DNA from: Gemmatimonadaceae bacterium
GTDB taxonomy: Bacteria; Gemmatimonadota; Gemmatimonadetes; Gemmatimonadales; Gemmatimonadaceae
DNA: 64,000 bases
NCBI GenBank assembly: GCA_036504815.1
Contig: DASXUN010000011.1
Span: 1-64,000 of the forward strand
Direction: 5' to 3'
Shown here piece after piece: positions 1-8,952 of the stretch. A program made the translations under genes and the position numbers. The stretch's first letter is position 1; every line of letters starts with the position of its first letter. Under the pieces are notes generated by a model, which worked only from the letters and a program-made list of their open reading frames with translations, was not told where the DNA came from and did not search any database.

Positions 1-439
1 CGCTGCGAACGACGCCGAGCTGCTCGAGTGCGGGGACATCCGGACGCGCGCCAGCGAGCCGCTCGCGGCGCGCCTGGCCGACATCTACGAGGGGGTGCGT
101 GAACTGCTGGCGCGCCACTCCCCACAGGCGATGGCGGTCGAGGACGTGTTCTACGCACGGAACGTCCGCACGACAGTGGTGCTGGGGCACGCCCGCGGCG
201 TGGTGTTGCTGGCGGGACAGCAGGCCGGGCTCCCGATCTACGAGTATCCGCCGGCGGAAATCAAGAAATCCGTCACGGGAAGCGGCGCCGCCACCAAGGA
301 ACAGGTACAGTTCATGGTGACCAAGCTGCTGCGCCTCAAGCACGCGCCGGAACCGGCCGATGCGGCGGACGGCGTGGCGGCGGCGCTGGCCTGTGTGCTG
401 CGCGCCGAGGTGACGCGACTGATGGAGGCGGCCCGATGA
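1..439 (+). CDS. ruvC: Crossover junction endodeoxyribonuclease RuvC, 3' part
   Basis: RuvC is the Holliday-junction resolvase that cuts the four-way junctions moved by RuvAB. The reading frame is open from base 2 to the stop at 437-439, so the start lies left of the window. Three of the four acidic catalytic positions expected of the RNase-H fold can be recognised: the Glu in AVEDVF and the two Asp in PADAADG near the C-terminus. The first catalytic Asp is outside the window. The stop overlaps the ruvA start (ATGA at 436), which points to translational coupling in a ruvC-ruvA-ruvB group. Confidence 0.93.
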   Translation, partial: AANDAELLECGDIRTRASEPLAARLADIYEGVRELLARHSPQAMAVEDVFYARNVRTTVVLGHARGVVLLAGQQAGLPIYEYPPAEIKKSVTGSGAATKEQVQFMVTKLLRLKHAPEPADAADGVAAALACVLRAEVTRLMEAAR

Positions 440-1035
440 TCGCACGCATCTCCGGCACCCTGCTCGCGGCGGACATCGACCGCATCGAGGTGATGACGGC
501 CGGCGGCGTGGCGTACGCGCTGCAGATCCCGCTGTCGGTCGCCGAGTCGCTCCCCCGCCCCGGCGGCACCGTCGACCTGCACACGGCGCTGGTCGTGCGC
601 GAGGACAGCTGGACGCTGTATGGCTTTGCCACGGCGGCGGAGCGCGCGCTGTTCCAGCGCCTGATGGGAACGACGGGCGTGGGTCCCGCCCTGGCGATGA
701 ACCTGCTCTCGGCGCTCGGCGGGGATCGCCTGGTGCGCGCCGTGCAGGAGAACGACCTCGCCACCCTCACGCGCGTGCCGCGGGTCGGCAAGAAGCTGGC
801 GGAGCGGCTCGTGCTGGAACTGCGCGACAAGCTCGTGGCCAGCGGCGAGGCGACGGCGCCGGGTCGGAAGGCCGCGCCGACCGGACCGGGGGCCGACGCG
901 GTGCGCGCGCTGATCGCGCTCGGGTATCAGGCCAGTGAAGCCGAGAAGGCCGTCCTCGCGACGATCGCCGAGAGCGGCGCCGGCGACACAGCCGACCTGA
1001 TCCGCACCGCATTGACTCGCATCTCCAAACGCTGA
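436..1035 (+). CDS. ruvA: Holliday junction branch migration protein RuvA
   Basis: RuvA binds the Holliday junction as a tetramer and loads the RuvB motors. The 199-residue length is typical. An N-terminal OB-fold domain (about residues 1-62) is followed by helix-hairpin-helix segments, with MGTTGVGPALAMNLL and the second hairpin VPRVGKKLAERLVLEL. A linker then leads to a C-terminal RuvB-binding domain (RALIALGYQASEAEKAV). It starts inside the ruvC stop and is followed by an 85-base gap before ruvB. Confidence 0.96.
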   Translation: MIARISGTLLAADIDRIEVMTAGGVAYALQIPLSVAESLPRPGGTVDLHTALVVREDSWTLYGFATAAERALFQRLMGTTGVGPALAMNLLSALGGDRLVRAVQENDLATLTRVPRVGKKLAERLVLELRDKLVASGEATAPGRKAAPTGPGADAVRALIALGYQASEAEKAVLATIAESGAGDTADLIRTALTRISKR

Positions 1036-1120
1036 TCCCGACGGGTGCCGGCCTGCGCCGGCGCGCGCGTGACGCCGACGCGCGCGGTTTACACGAATCC
1101 ACACCGACGTACATTCAGGC

Positions 1121-2152
1121 ATGTCCCGCCCCGAAATCACCACGCCCGAAGTGCTCGCCGAGGAATCGGTCGTTGAGCTGTCGCTGCGTCCGCAGCGGCT
1201 CGCCGAGTTCATCGGCCAGGCGAAGGTGAAGGATGCGCTGCGCATTTACATCGACGCGGCGCGCGAGCGAAAGGAGCCGCTGGACCACGCGCTCTTCTTC
1301 GGTCCGCCGGGACTCGGCAAGACGACGCTGGCGGAGCTGGTGGCGCGCGAACTCGGCGTGAACATCCGCACCACGAGCGGCCCGGCGCTCGAGAAGCCGG
1401 GCGACCTCGTGGGAACGCTGACGAACCTGCGCGAAGGCGACATCCTGTTCATCGACGAGATCCACCGCCTGCGGCCGATCATCGATGAGTTCCTCTATCC
1501 GGCGATGGAGGACTACAAGATCGACATCCGCCTGAGCGAGGGACCGAAGGCGCAGACCATCACCATGCCGGTGGAGCGCTTCACGCTGATTGGAGCCACC
1601 ACGCGCCTCGGCATGCTGACGGCGCCGCTGCGCGCGCGGTTCGGCATCGAGCTGCGGCTCAACTATTACCCGGCCGACGAACTGGAGCACATCGTGCACC
1701 GCACGGCCGAGGTGATGAAGGTGGAGATCGACGCCGAGGGGGCCCGGGAGCTGGCGCGGCGCGCCCGCGGTACGCCGCGCGTGGCCAACCGGCTGCTGCG
1801 CCGCGTGCGTGACTACGCGCAGGTGCGGGCGGCCGGGATCGTCACCGAGGCGGTGGCCCGCGAGGCGCTGGAGATGCTCGACGTCGACCACTTTGGCCTC
1901 GACGAGATGGATGCCCGGCTGCTGCGCACCATCATCGAGAAGTTCGACGGCGGTCCCGTGGGCGTGCAGACGATCGCCGCGGCGGTCGGCGAGGACGCCG
2001 ATACGATCGAGGAGGTGTACGAGCCCTTCCTCGTGCAGAACGGGTTCCTGCAGCGCACGTCGCGCGGTCGCATGGCGACGGCGCTGGCCTACCGGCACTT
2101 CGGCTACACGCCGCCTGCGCAGCACGGCGATGCGCAGGGCTCGCTGCTGTAG
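1121..2152 (+). CDS. ruvB: Holliday junction branch migration ATPase RuvB
   Basis: RuvB is the hexameric AAA+ motor that drives branch migration with RuvA. The 343-residue protein has Walker [10 protein letters not shown] at residues 61-69, Walker B FIDEIHRL near residue 111, the sensor segment [17 protein letters not shown] and a C-terminal winged helix ([19 protein letters not shown]). The ATG at 1121 gives the family's usual N-terminus ([13 protein letters not shown]). It lies in the same direction as ruvCA and queA and completes the resolvasome set. Confidence 0.97.
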   Translation: MSRPEITTPEVLAEESVVELSLRPQRLAEFIGQAKVKDALRIYIDAARERKEPLDHALFFGPPGLGKTTLAELVARELGVNIRTTSGPALEKPGDLVGTLTNLREGDILFIDEIHRLRPIIDEFLYPAMEDYKIDIRLSEGPKAQTITMPVERFTLIGATTRLGMLTAPLRARFGIELRLNYYPADELEHIVHRTAEVMKVEIDAEGARELARRARGTPRVANRLLRRVRDYAQVRAAGIVTEAVAREALEMLDVDHFGLDEMDARLLRTIIEKFDGGPVGVQTIAAAVGEDADTIEEVYEPFLVQNGFLQRTSRGRMATALAYRHFGYTPPAQHGDAQGSLL

Positions 2153-2206
2153 CATGCGCACGGCGCGCCGCCTCCGTGCGGCGCCAAGCCGTCGAGCGAC
2201 TCGCGC

Positions 2207-3241
2207 ATGAAAGGGACCCGCACCAGCGACTACGACTTTCACCTGCCGGAGGGGCGCATTGCCCAGACGCCGGCAGCGCGGCGCGACGCGTCGCGATTGA
2301 TGGTCGTGCACCGGGAGACGGGGGCGATCGAGCATCGGCACTTTGCCGATCTCGCCGACCTGATCCCGGGCGGCGATGTGCTGGTGCTCAACACCACGCG
2401 CGTCTTCCGCGCGCGGCTGCTCGGCAAGCGCGACTCCGGCGCGCCGGCGGAGATCCTGCTGCTGCGACGGCACGAGGACGGCCGCTGGGAGGCGATGGTG
2501 CATCCCGGGGGCAAGCTCAAGCCCGGCCGCACCGTGCACATCGCCCTCGGGTTCGATGCCATCGTCGAGGAAGTGACGGAGCGCCGCACGCGCATCGTGC
2601 GTCTCGTCACGGCGGGGGGCGAGGCGGCGATGATCGAGGCCCACGGGCACGTCCCGCTGCCGCCGTACATCGAGCGTGGCGACGCGGCCGCCGACGTCGA
2701 GCGGTACCAGACCGTCTACGCGCGGCAGACCGGTTCGGTGGCGGCGCCGACGGCAGGACTGCATTTCACACCCGAATTGCTCGCCATGCTCGACGCGCGC
2801 GGCGTCGAACGCGCCGAGGTGCTGCTGCACGTCGGCGCCGGCACCTTCAAGCCGGTGGACGTCGAGGAACTCGCCCAGCACGTCATGCACGACGAGTGGT
2901 ACTCCGTGTCGCCGGCGACCGTCGACCGGCTGAACGCCGCGCGCGCGCGCGGCGGCAAGGTCTGGTGCGTGGGCACGACCTCGCTGCGCACGCTCGAGAG
3001 CGTCGTGGACGCGCAGCGGGTCTTCCACGCCGGCGAGGGGGAGACGCGGATCTTCATTCATCCGCCCCGCCGGGTGCTGAGTGCCGACCACCTCGTGACG
3101 AACTTCCACCTCCCCCGCTCGACGCTGCTGATGCTCGTCGCAGCCTTTGCGGGCTACGACCTGACGATGCAGGCGTACGCCACGGCGATGGCCGAGGGGT
3201 ACCGGTTCTACTCGTACGGGGATGCGATGGTCATCCTGTGA
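2207..3241 (+). CDS. queA: S-adenosylmethionine:tRNA ribosyltransferase-isomerase QueA
   Basis: QueA transfers and isomerises the ribosyl group of SAM onto 7-aminomethyl-7-deazaguanine in tRNA, making epoxyqueuosine. The 344-residue length and family sequence blocks fit: LPEGRIAQTPAARRDASRL at the N-terminus, NTTRVFRARL, YQTVYARQTGSVAAPTAGLHFT in the middle, and LVTNFHLPRSTLLMLV near the end. It is followed by tgt, the enzyme for the preceding base-exchange step, so the two queuosine genes are adjacent. A large nested inverted repeat fills the gap between them. Confidence 0.96.
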   Translation: MKGTRTSDYDFHLPEGRIAQTPAARRDASRLMVVHRETGAIEHRHFADLADLIPGGDVLVLNTTRVFRARLLGKRDSGAPAEILLLRRHEDGRWEAMVHPGGKLKPGRTVHIALGFDAIVEEVTERRTRIVRLVTAGGEAAMIEAHGHVPLPPYIERGDAAADVERYQTVYARQTGSVAAPTAGLHFTPELLAMLDARGVERAEVLLHVGAGTFKPVDVEELAQHVMHDEWYSVSPATVDRLNAARARGGKVWCVGTTSLRTLESVVDAQRVFHAGEGETRIFIHPPRRVLSADHLVTNFHLPRSTLLMLVAAFAGYDLTMQAYATAMAEGYRFYSYGDAMVIL

Positions 3242-3248
3242 GTGGGAG

Positions 3249-3390
3249 CGGAACGGGGAGGGGGTAGAGGCGTAGGGACGGGAGAGGGGAGTCGGAACGA
3301 GGAGGGAGGTCCCTGGCGCTCGAGGGGGGCCTCCCTCCTCGTTCCGAATCCCTTCTCCCCTCGCTGGGCCTCTACCCCCTCCTCGTTCCG
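3249..3390. repeat. Nested inverted repeat between queA and tgt
   Basis: Two palindromes are nested. The outer arms, 3249-3271 and 3368-3390, are 23 bases with a single G/T wobble. The inner arms, 3292-3309 and 3330-3347, are 18 bases and perfectly complementary. A short 8-bp pair (3284-3291 with 3355-3362) lies between them. Inner and outer arms share the word CGGAACG(A/G)GGAGGG, so they also look like duplicated copies of each other. It begins 8 bases after the queA stop and ends 30 bases before tgt. It could be a terminator or attenuator, a cruciform, or a remnant of a short mobile repeat. Confidence 0.85.
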
Positions 3391-3420
3391 CCCCCCGTCC
3401 CTTCGCGTGTAGCTTTCCTC

Positions 3421-4560
3421 ATGTTCTCGTTCGACATCCAGTCCTCCTCCGGCCGCGCCCGCGCTGGCGTCTTCCGCACCCCCCGCGGGGTGGTGGAGAC
3501 GCCGGTCTTCATGCCGGTGGGGACGCTCGCCACGGTGAAGGCGCTGGATCCGGACGAACTGCGCGGGATGCACGCCCAGATCATTCTCGCGAACGCGTAC
3601 CACCTGCACCTGCGCCCCGGTGACGAGCTCGTGCAGCGACTCGGCGGCCTGCACCGGTTCATGGCGTGGAACGGTCCCATTCTCACGGACTCCGGCGGCT
3701 TCCAGGTTTTCTCGCTCGCGTCGCTGAACCGGGTGGACGAGGACGGCGTCACGTTCCGCAGCCATATCGACGGCTCGTCGCGGCACTTCACGCCGGAAAG
3801 CGTGATGCACATCGAGACGAACCTCGGCGCCGACGTGGTGATGCAGTTCGACCACGTCATTCCAGGCCAGAGCGAACTGGGCGCGGCCAAGGACGCGAGC
3901 GAGCGGTCCATCCGCTGGCTCGCGCGCTGTCGCGCCGAGTTTGACCGGTTGCATGCCGCACCCGAGGCGCCGCGCCAAACGCTGTTTCCCATCGTGCAGG
4001 GCGGCATCCATCCCGAGCTGCGGCAGGCAGCCGCGCGGTCCATCGCCGATCTGGGTGAATGGGACGGCTTCGCCATCGGCGGGCTGTCGGTGGGCGAGGC
4101 CAAACCGGACATGTACGCGATGCTCGAGACGTGTGACGCGGCGATTCCGGCCGACCGGCCGCGCTACCTGATGGGGGTCGGCTACCCCGAGGACCTGCTC
4201 GAGGGGGTGGCCCGCGGCGTCGATCTCTTCGATTGCGTGGCCCCCACCCGCATGGGGCGCAACGCCGCCGCGCTGACGCCGGACGGGCGCGTCAACATGC
4301 GGCGCGCCGAGTTCCGCGACGACGACCGGCCGATTGTCGAGGACTGCGGATGCGCCTGCTGCCGCCGCTTCTCGCGCGCCTACGTGCGCCACCTGGTCCA
4401 GGCCGACGAGATGCTGGGTGCGCGCCTGCTGTCGCTGCACAATGTACATTTCCTCATCGCGCTGATGCGCGAGGCCCGCCGCCGCATCGTCGCGGGCGAC
4501 TTCGACTCGTGGAGCCGCGACTGGCTCGCACGGTACCATTCGCAACCCACCCGCTCATGA
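3421..4560 (+). CDS. tgt: tRNA-guanine transglycosylase (bacterial Tgt)
   Basis: Tgt swaps guanine-34 of GUN-anticodon tRNAs for preQ1, the step before QueA. The protein has 379 residues. It shows FMPVGTLATVKAL near the N-terminus, DSGGFQVFSL with the general-acid/base Asp, GGLSVGE in the substrate loop, and a zinc site in the C-terminal third (DCGCACCRRF with a following His). The stop overlaps the yajC start (ATGA), which indicates co-transcription with the translocon gene, a linkage common in bacteria. Confidence 0.96.
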   Translation: MFSFDIQSSSGRARAGVFRTPRGVVETPVFMPVGTLATVKALDPDELRGMHAQIILANAYHLHLRPGDELVQRLGGLHRFMAWNGPILTDSGGFQVFSLASLNRVDEDGVTFRSHIDGSSRHFTPESVMHIETNLGADVVMQFDHVIPGQSELGAAKDASERSIRWLARCRAEFDRLHAAPEAPRQTLFPIVQGGIHPELRQAAARSIADLGEWDGFAIGGLSVGEAKPDMYAMLETCDAAIPADRPRYLMGVGYPEDLLEGVARGVDLFDCVAPTRMGRNAAALTPDGRVNMRRAEFRDDDRPIVEDCGCACCRRFSRAYVRHLVQADEMLGARLLSLHNVHFLIALMREARRRIVAGDFDSWSRDWLARYHSQPTRS

Positions 4561-4922
4561 ACGCCTTCGTGCCGATCTTCGCGCAGACCGCAGCTCCCGC
4601 CTCCGGCGGCGGCTCGCTGATGCCGTTCCTGTTCCAGCTCGCCGCCATCATGGCGATCTTCTACTTCCTCATGATCCGTCCGCAGCAGAAGCAGCGGAAG
4701 CAGCTGGAGACGGCCATCATGGCGCTCAAGAAGGGCGATGGCGTGGTGACCACGGGCGGCATCGTCGGCGAGGTGGTGCACATCAAGGAGACGATCGACG
4801 AGGGCAAGCCCGGCAAGGGGATGGATGATCTGGTGACCATCCGGACCGGCGACACCAAGGTCGTGATCCAGCGTCGCGCCGTCGCGCAGGTCTTCACGCC
4901 CGGAGGCTCGTCGGCCGCGTGA
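4557..4922 (+). CDS. yajC: Preprotein translocase accessory protein YajC
   Basis: YajC is a small single-pass membrane protein of the SecDF-YajC complex. The 121-residue product has one transmembrane helix at about residues 20-42 (FLFQLAAIMAIFYFLMI). The hallmark RPQQKQRKQ follows it, then a cytoplasmic SH3-like domain with KKGDGVVTTGGIVGEV. An insert rich in Lys/Gly (GKPGKGMDD) lies in the loop. It overlaps tgt by four bases and def by four bases (GTGA). secD/secF are not next to it here. Confidence 0.95.
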   Translation: MNAFVPIFAQTAAPASGGGSLMPFLFQLAAIMAIFYFLMIRPQQKQRKQLETAIMALKKGDGVVTTGGIVGEVVHIKETIDEGKPGKGMDDLVTIRTGDTKVVIQRRAVAQVFTPGGSSAA

Positions 4923-5476
4923 GCGTCCTGCCCATCCGCGTGCTCGGCGATCCGGTCCTCCGCGAGGAGACCGCTCCGGTTGCCGAGGTGACCGACGAGA
5001 TCCGCCGGCTGATCGACGACATGTTCGACACGATGTATGCGGCGCAGGGCATCGGCCTGGCGGCGCCGCAGGTCGGGCGCACCGAGCGCGTGGCGGTGGT
5101 GGACGTCGAGGGGGCGGTCTACGCGCTCGTGAACCCCCAGATCATCGCCGCACAGGGACCGAAGGCCAAGGCCGAAGAAGGCTGCCTGTCGATCCCGGAT
5201 GTATACGGCGACGTGGAGCGTCCGTCGCGGGTGACCGTGCGCGCGCTTGACCGCGACGGCCAGTCGTTCGAGGTCACGGCCGAAGCGCTGCTGGCGCGCT
5301 GCTTTCAGCACGAGATTGACCACCTGCACGGCAAGCTGTTCATCGACTACCTCAGCTACCTCAAGCGGCGCAGCGCGCTGGCGCGGTGGGAGGAGGAGAA
5401 GGACCGGTACCCCGGCTGCATCCGGCACCTGAAGGCGGGGGCCCACGCCAGCGAGCATCCCGAAGAGGAGCTCTAG
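4919..5476 (+). CDS. def: Peptide deformylase
   Basis: This metalloenzyme removes the formyl group from nascent N-terminal methionine. All three motifs are intact in the 185 residues: GIGLAAPQVG at 44-53, EEGCLSIP with metal ligand Cys89, and HEIDH at 131-135 with two His ligands and the catalytic Glu. The GTG at 4919 overlaps the yajC stop and gives the correct family N-terminus. It is directly followed by fmt, which installs the formyl group on initiator tRNA, so the formylation/deformylation pair is coupled. Confidence 0.96.
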   Translation: MSVLPIRVLGDPVLREETAPVAEVTDEIRRLIDDMFDTMYAAQGIGLAAPQVGRTERVAVVDVEGAVYALVNPQIIAAQGPKAKAEEGCLSIPDVYGDVERPSRVTVRALDRDGQSFEVTAEALLARCFQHEIDHLHGKLFIDYLSYLKRRSALARWEEEKDRYPGCIRHLKAGAHASEHPEEEL

Positions 5477-6405
5477 TGCGCATCCTCTTCTGGGGGACGC
5501 CCGATTTCGCCACGCCGCCGCTTCGCGCGCTGATCGGCGAGGGATTTGACGTTGTGGGCGTGGTCACCCAGCCGGATCGGCCGCGTGGCCGGTCGCGTTC
5601 GCAGCTGGATCCGTCCCCGGTGAAGCAGGTCGCCCTTGAGGAGGGGCTCCCGGTGCTGCAGCCCGAGAAGCCGCGCGGGGCCGACTTTGTGCAGTCGCTC
5701 CATGATCTCGCCCCCGACCTCTCCGTCGTGGTGGCGTACGGGCATATCCTCCCGCGCGACGTCATCGACCTGCCGACGAAGGGGACGCTCAACATCCACG
5801 CCTCCGTCCTCCCCGCCCTGCGCGGGGCGGCGCCGATTCAGGCGGCCATCGCCGAGGGCTACGAGGAGACCGGCGTCACGATCATGCGCATGGTACCGGC
5901 GCTCGACGCGGGACCGGTGATTCACACGCTCACGACGCCCATCGAGGCCGACGAGACGGGTGGCGAGCTGACGTTACGGCTCTCCGAACTCGGCGCGACC
6001 GCGCTGATCGAGGCGCTCGCGCTCATCGAACTCGGCGAGGCCACCGAGCAGGGGCAGGATGACGCGCGGGCAACGTACGCCAAGAAGATCGAGCGCGAGG
6101 ACGCGCGGGTGCACTGGGACCTGCCGGCGGACGTCGTCGCGCGGCGAATTCGCGCGTATGATCCGAAGCCCGGCGCCTGGAGCAGCGTGCGCGGCGGCGA
6201 GGTGCGGCTCTTCGGCGCCCGGGCGATCGAGGACCGCGCGGGAACGCCCGGCGAGGTGCTGGAGACGGACGAGATGGGGATGATTGTCGCGTGCGGCAGC
6301 GGCGCCGTCGCCATTCGCGAGGTGCATCCGGCGGGGAAGCGCCGGATGGCGGCGCTAGATTGGGCGCAGGGACGCTCCGTGATGGTCGGAGACAGCTGGG
6401 GCTGA
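5476..6405 (+). CDS. fmt: Methionyl-tRNA formyltransferase
   Basis: Fmt formylates the methionine on initiator tRNA using 10-formyl-tetrahydrofolate. The GTG at 5476 shares one base with the def stop. It puts RILFWGTPDFA at the N-terminus, as the family requires, giving 309 residues. The catalytic block NIHASVLPALRGAAPIQ (Asn106, His108) and LDAGPVIH are present. A C-terminal OB-like domain follows. An in-frame ATG at 5386 would add 30 residues inside def and is unlikely. Confidence 0.95.
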   Translation: MRILFWGTPDFATPPLRALIGEGFDVVGVVTQPDRPRGRSRSQLDPSPVKQVALEEGLPVLQPEKPRGADFVQSLHDLAPDLSVVVAYGHILPRDVIDLPTKGTLNIHASVLPALRGAAPIQAAIAEGYEETGVTIMRMVPALDAGPVIHTLTTPIEADETGGELTLRLSELGATALIEALALIELGEATEQGQDDARATYAKKIEREDARVHWDLPADVVARRIRAYDPKPGAWSSVRGGEVRLFGARAIEDRAGTPGEVLETDEMGMIVACGSGAVAIREVHPAGKRRMAALDWAQGRSVMVGDSWG

Positions 6406-6446
6406 TTGAGGATATGGAATTCGGATTGCGATTCCGGCGTGCGATT
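6406..6446 (+). repeat. 41-bp dispersed repeat, copy A
   Basis: This copy starts on the base after the fmt stop and begins TTGAGGAT, continuing with GGAAT and ATTCCGG blocks. It matches the reverse complement of 54555-54595 at 33 of 41 positions by hand alignment. That second copy borders the intervening-sequence protein gene. A 12-bp perfect inverted repeat (CGATTACGGATT at 6442-6453 and its complement at 6531-6542) encloses the terminator hairpin that follows. The region is less G+C-rich than its surroundings. Confidence 0.7.
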
Positions 6447-6473
6447 ACGGATTGCGATTGACGATCTCCAGCA

Positions 6474-6507
6474 AATGGGGCGCCCGGCTGAGGCCGGGCG
6501 CCCCATT
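6474..6507. terminator. Bidirectional terminator hairpin between fmt and the RCC1 gene
   Basis: A perfect 15-bp stem (6474-6488 with 6493-6507) closes on a TGAG loop, with AAT and ATT at the stem ends. The flanking genes are convergent, so the hairpin can serve both. There is no long U tract. Confidence 0.8.
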
Positions 6508-6545
6508 CGTCTGTCGCTCTCCTCGATCGGAATCCGTAATCGCGG

Positions 6546-8756
6546 TTACGGCGACGCCTGCTGTCCCTTCACGATCCGCGGGGTCAGCACAGGCTGTCCA
6601 TTGACGCCGGCGGTGCGCTGGCCAATCTGGCCGTACTCATTGTCGCCCCAGCAGTAGACGGTGCCGGCGGTGGCGGTCGTGCCCCCACCCGACGTGGTAC
6701 CGGTCACGCCGCAGGTGAAGAGCTCCCCAGCGCTCAGCGAACGCCAAGTCAGGGAGCCGCCGACCGTCACAGGTACCGCGGTGGCCGGCGTCACCTGCGT
6801 GCCGTCGCCGAGCTGGCCCGCATTGTTCCGTCCCCAGCAGAGCGCGGCACCGGCGGTCGTGACGCCGCAGGTGTGATACTCACCCGCCGTCAGCGATGTG
6901 AACGTCTGCCCCGAGGCTGCGGGGACCGCCACGTTCGAGAATGAGGTGCTGGTATACGCGGCGGCGTTGCCCAGCTGTCCGTAGCCGTTGCTGCCCCAGC
7001 AGAGCACGCTGCCGATCGGACTTGTGGCACTCGTGCTCGCACTGACGATCGCACAGCTGTGCGCGGCGCCGACAACGAGCGACGTGGAGTCCATCTCCGT
7101 GACCAGCGCCGGCAGGGTGACGGCGACCGGAATGTTCGATGTCGCCACGGCGCCGTTGCCAAGCTGACCCGACGAGTTGAACCCCCAGCAGGACGGCTTC
7201 ACGGTGCCGGCGCCGGCGTAGCGTGGCATGGCGCAGGTATGGAGCGAGCCGGCGGCGATGCCAGACCACGTCGACAACGCCGGAAGCACCGCGACGTAGT
7301 TCGAAGCCGTGACGAACGTACCGTTGCCCAGTTCGCCTTCGTCGTTCGTCCCCGAGCAGTAGGCAAGCCCTGACGGGGTCGTCATGCACGTATGGCGTTC
7401 CCCCGTGGCGATCGTGTTCACCGTCGTGGGCGGCACGAAGGTCACCGCGGTTGGCAGCGGTTGCAGCGTGCTGCCATTCAGGCGTCCCCAGCAGTACATC
7501 TGCTTCGCCACGGTGATGCCGCAGCCAAAGGTGCGACCGAGCTGAATCGTGCGGAACTGGAGGAACGGTCCGAGGAGCGTGTCGCTCGCCGTGACGGCGG
7601 CGGAGGGCGCGTACGTCGTCTTGAGCGTGCCCTTGCCAAGTTGCCCATCGTCCCCATAGCCCCAGCAATAGGCCCGATCGTTCGTGCCGATGGCGCAGGC
7701 CTGGTAGTTGCCAGCGAACACCTGAGTGAAGTCGATCCAGGCCGACGCGGTGAACGAGACGCGCTCCTGCCGCGGCATCAGTCGCGCGCGCAGGAACTGT
7801 GTTCCCGGATTCGGGCCCAGCGTCCAGGTCGTGGACGCCAGCCCGCTGGCGTTTGTGGTCGCCGTCGCCACCGAGACGCTGCCGCCTCCGGCGGTAGAGT
7901 CGGCGAAGTTCACGACGTCTCCCGAGATGGGATTGGAGAAGCGGTCGGTGACTTTCACGGTGATCGTGCCGGCGTTAGCACCCACGGCGGCTGAGGTCGC
8001 CGGACTCACGGTGGTCGTGAAAACCCGACTGGTATCCGGCGTGGCGGTCGCGGTGAACGCAATCGGCGCGATGCCGGTGACCGTGGCGGACGCCGTCTGT
8101 CCCGTGGCGGCAGTCCCGAGGACCCACGTCGCGCTGGCGTTGCCGGACGCATCCGTGGTGTCCGCGACGGCGGCGACTGACCCACTGAACAGGCCCGCGG
8201 CCCACGTGACGCGCTTGCCGGAAACGGCGTAACCGAACTGGTCCTTGACGTTGACGGTGAGTTGCTGCGCCAACGGCGCGGCCACCCGTCCGGTTTGCGC
8301 ATTGCCGGCGACCAGCGTCAGTCGCGAGGCCGGACCCACGCCGGCCGTCGCCGTGAAGACCACGCTGTCCTTCACGTAGCTGCCCTGCAGGATGGCCACC
8401 GCCTTATTGGCGCCGAGCGTCGAGCCCAGCGTCCATGTCACGGACGCGAGGCCGGTTGCCGACGAAGTGGAGGCGGGCGGGTTGATGGTGCCACCGCCGT
8501 CTCGCACCTGCCAGAGCACCGTGGCGCCGGCCACCGGTTGTCCGCCGGCGTCGACGACCTTGACCGTCAGGACCTCGGCGAGCGCGGCGCCAACCGAGCC
8601 GCTCTGCGAGTTGCCGGAGAGCAGTTTGAGGCTGGCAGCGAAATCCTGCGGCTTCACCGAAGTGGGACCCGTGGTTGCCTCGCCGCACCCGCCAATGAGG
8701 GCGAGGATGGCGAGCGTCGCAGCGGTTCCAGTGGTGACAAGCTTGCGGCCGTGCAT
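6546..8756 (-). CDS. Lipoprotein with bacterial Ig-like domains and RCC1 repeats
   Basis: This is a predicted surface-exposed adhesion or scaffold protein of unknown partner. The chosen ATG at 8756 gives 736 residues with a signal sequence and lipobox ending IGGC near residue 24; a start at 8804 would add 16 residues. About three BIG_1-like domains follow, each with a repeated 'GNSQSG/GNAQTG..V..A..LTVKVVDA..G.PV.G..V.W' pattern and a 'TWTLG' strand. The C-terminal half carries about seven RCC1-type blade repeats with the recurring motif CWG.N..GQLG.GT, paired with 'HTCA/FTCG' strands. It stands alone on the minus strand between housekeeping genes. Ligand and role are unknown. Confidence 0.82.
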   Translation of the reverse strand: MHGRKLVTTGTAATLAILALIGGCGEATTGPTSVKPQDFAASLKLLSGNSQSGSVGAALAEVLTVKVVDAGGQPVAGATVLWQVRDGGGTINPPASTSSATGLASVTWTLGSTLGANKAVAILQGSYVKDSVVFTATAGVGPASRLTLVAGNAQTGRVAAPLAQQLTVNVKDQFGYAVSGKRVTWAAGLFSGSVAAVADTTDASGNASATWVLGTAATGQTASATVTGIAPIAFTATATPDTSRVFTTTVSPATSAAVGANAGTITVKVTDRFSNPISGDVVNFADSTAGGGSVSVATATTNASGLASTTWTLGPNPGTQFLRARLMPRQERVSFTASAWIDFTQVFAGNYQACAIGTNDRAYCWGYGDDGQLGKGTLKTTYAPSAAVTASDTLLGPFLQFRTIQLGRTFGCGITVAKQMYCWGRLNGSTLQPLPTAVTFVPPTTVNTIATGERHTCMTTPSGLAYCSGTNDEGELGNGTFVTASNYVAVLPALSTWSGIAAGSLHTCAMPRYAGAGTVKPSCWGFNSSGQLGNGAVATSNIPVAVTLPALVTEMDSTSLVVGAAHSCAIVSASTSATSPIGSVLCWGSNGYGQLGNAAAYTSTSFSNVAVPAASGQTFTSLTAGEYHTCGVTTAGAALCWGRNNAGQLGDGTQVTPATAVPVTVGGSLTWRSLSAGELFTCGVTGTTSGGGTTATAGTVYCWGDNEYGQIGQRTAGVNGQPVLTPRIVKGQQASP

Positions 8757-8952
8757 TCGCACTCCGTGCTGAGAAGGACGGGGGAGACGAATATCGTAAT
8801 CCAATGGGCATGCCGCAAACCGGCACCTGTCGCGGTGCCAGTTCGCTGCTTTCTATGGACGGGCCGGGAGGTCACGAGGTAACGGTGATCCCGGAAGCGT
8901 CCAGAGGCCCCCCCTGCTATTATACAGGATCTTCCGCTCGCCGCCTCTGCCC

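Noticed and set aside
1115-3109. 664-codon open frame on the - strand over ruvB and queA
   Set aside because: Composition is that of an antisense frame, and both sense genes are complete with diagnostic motifs.
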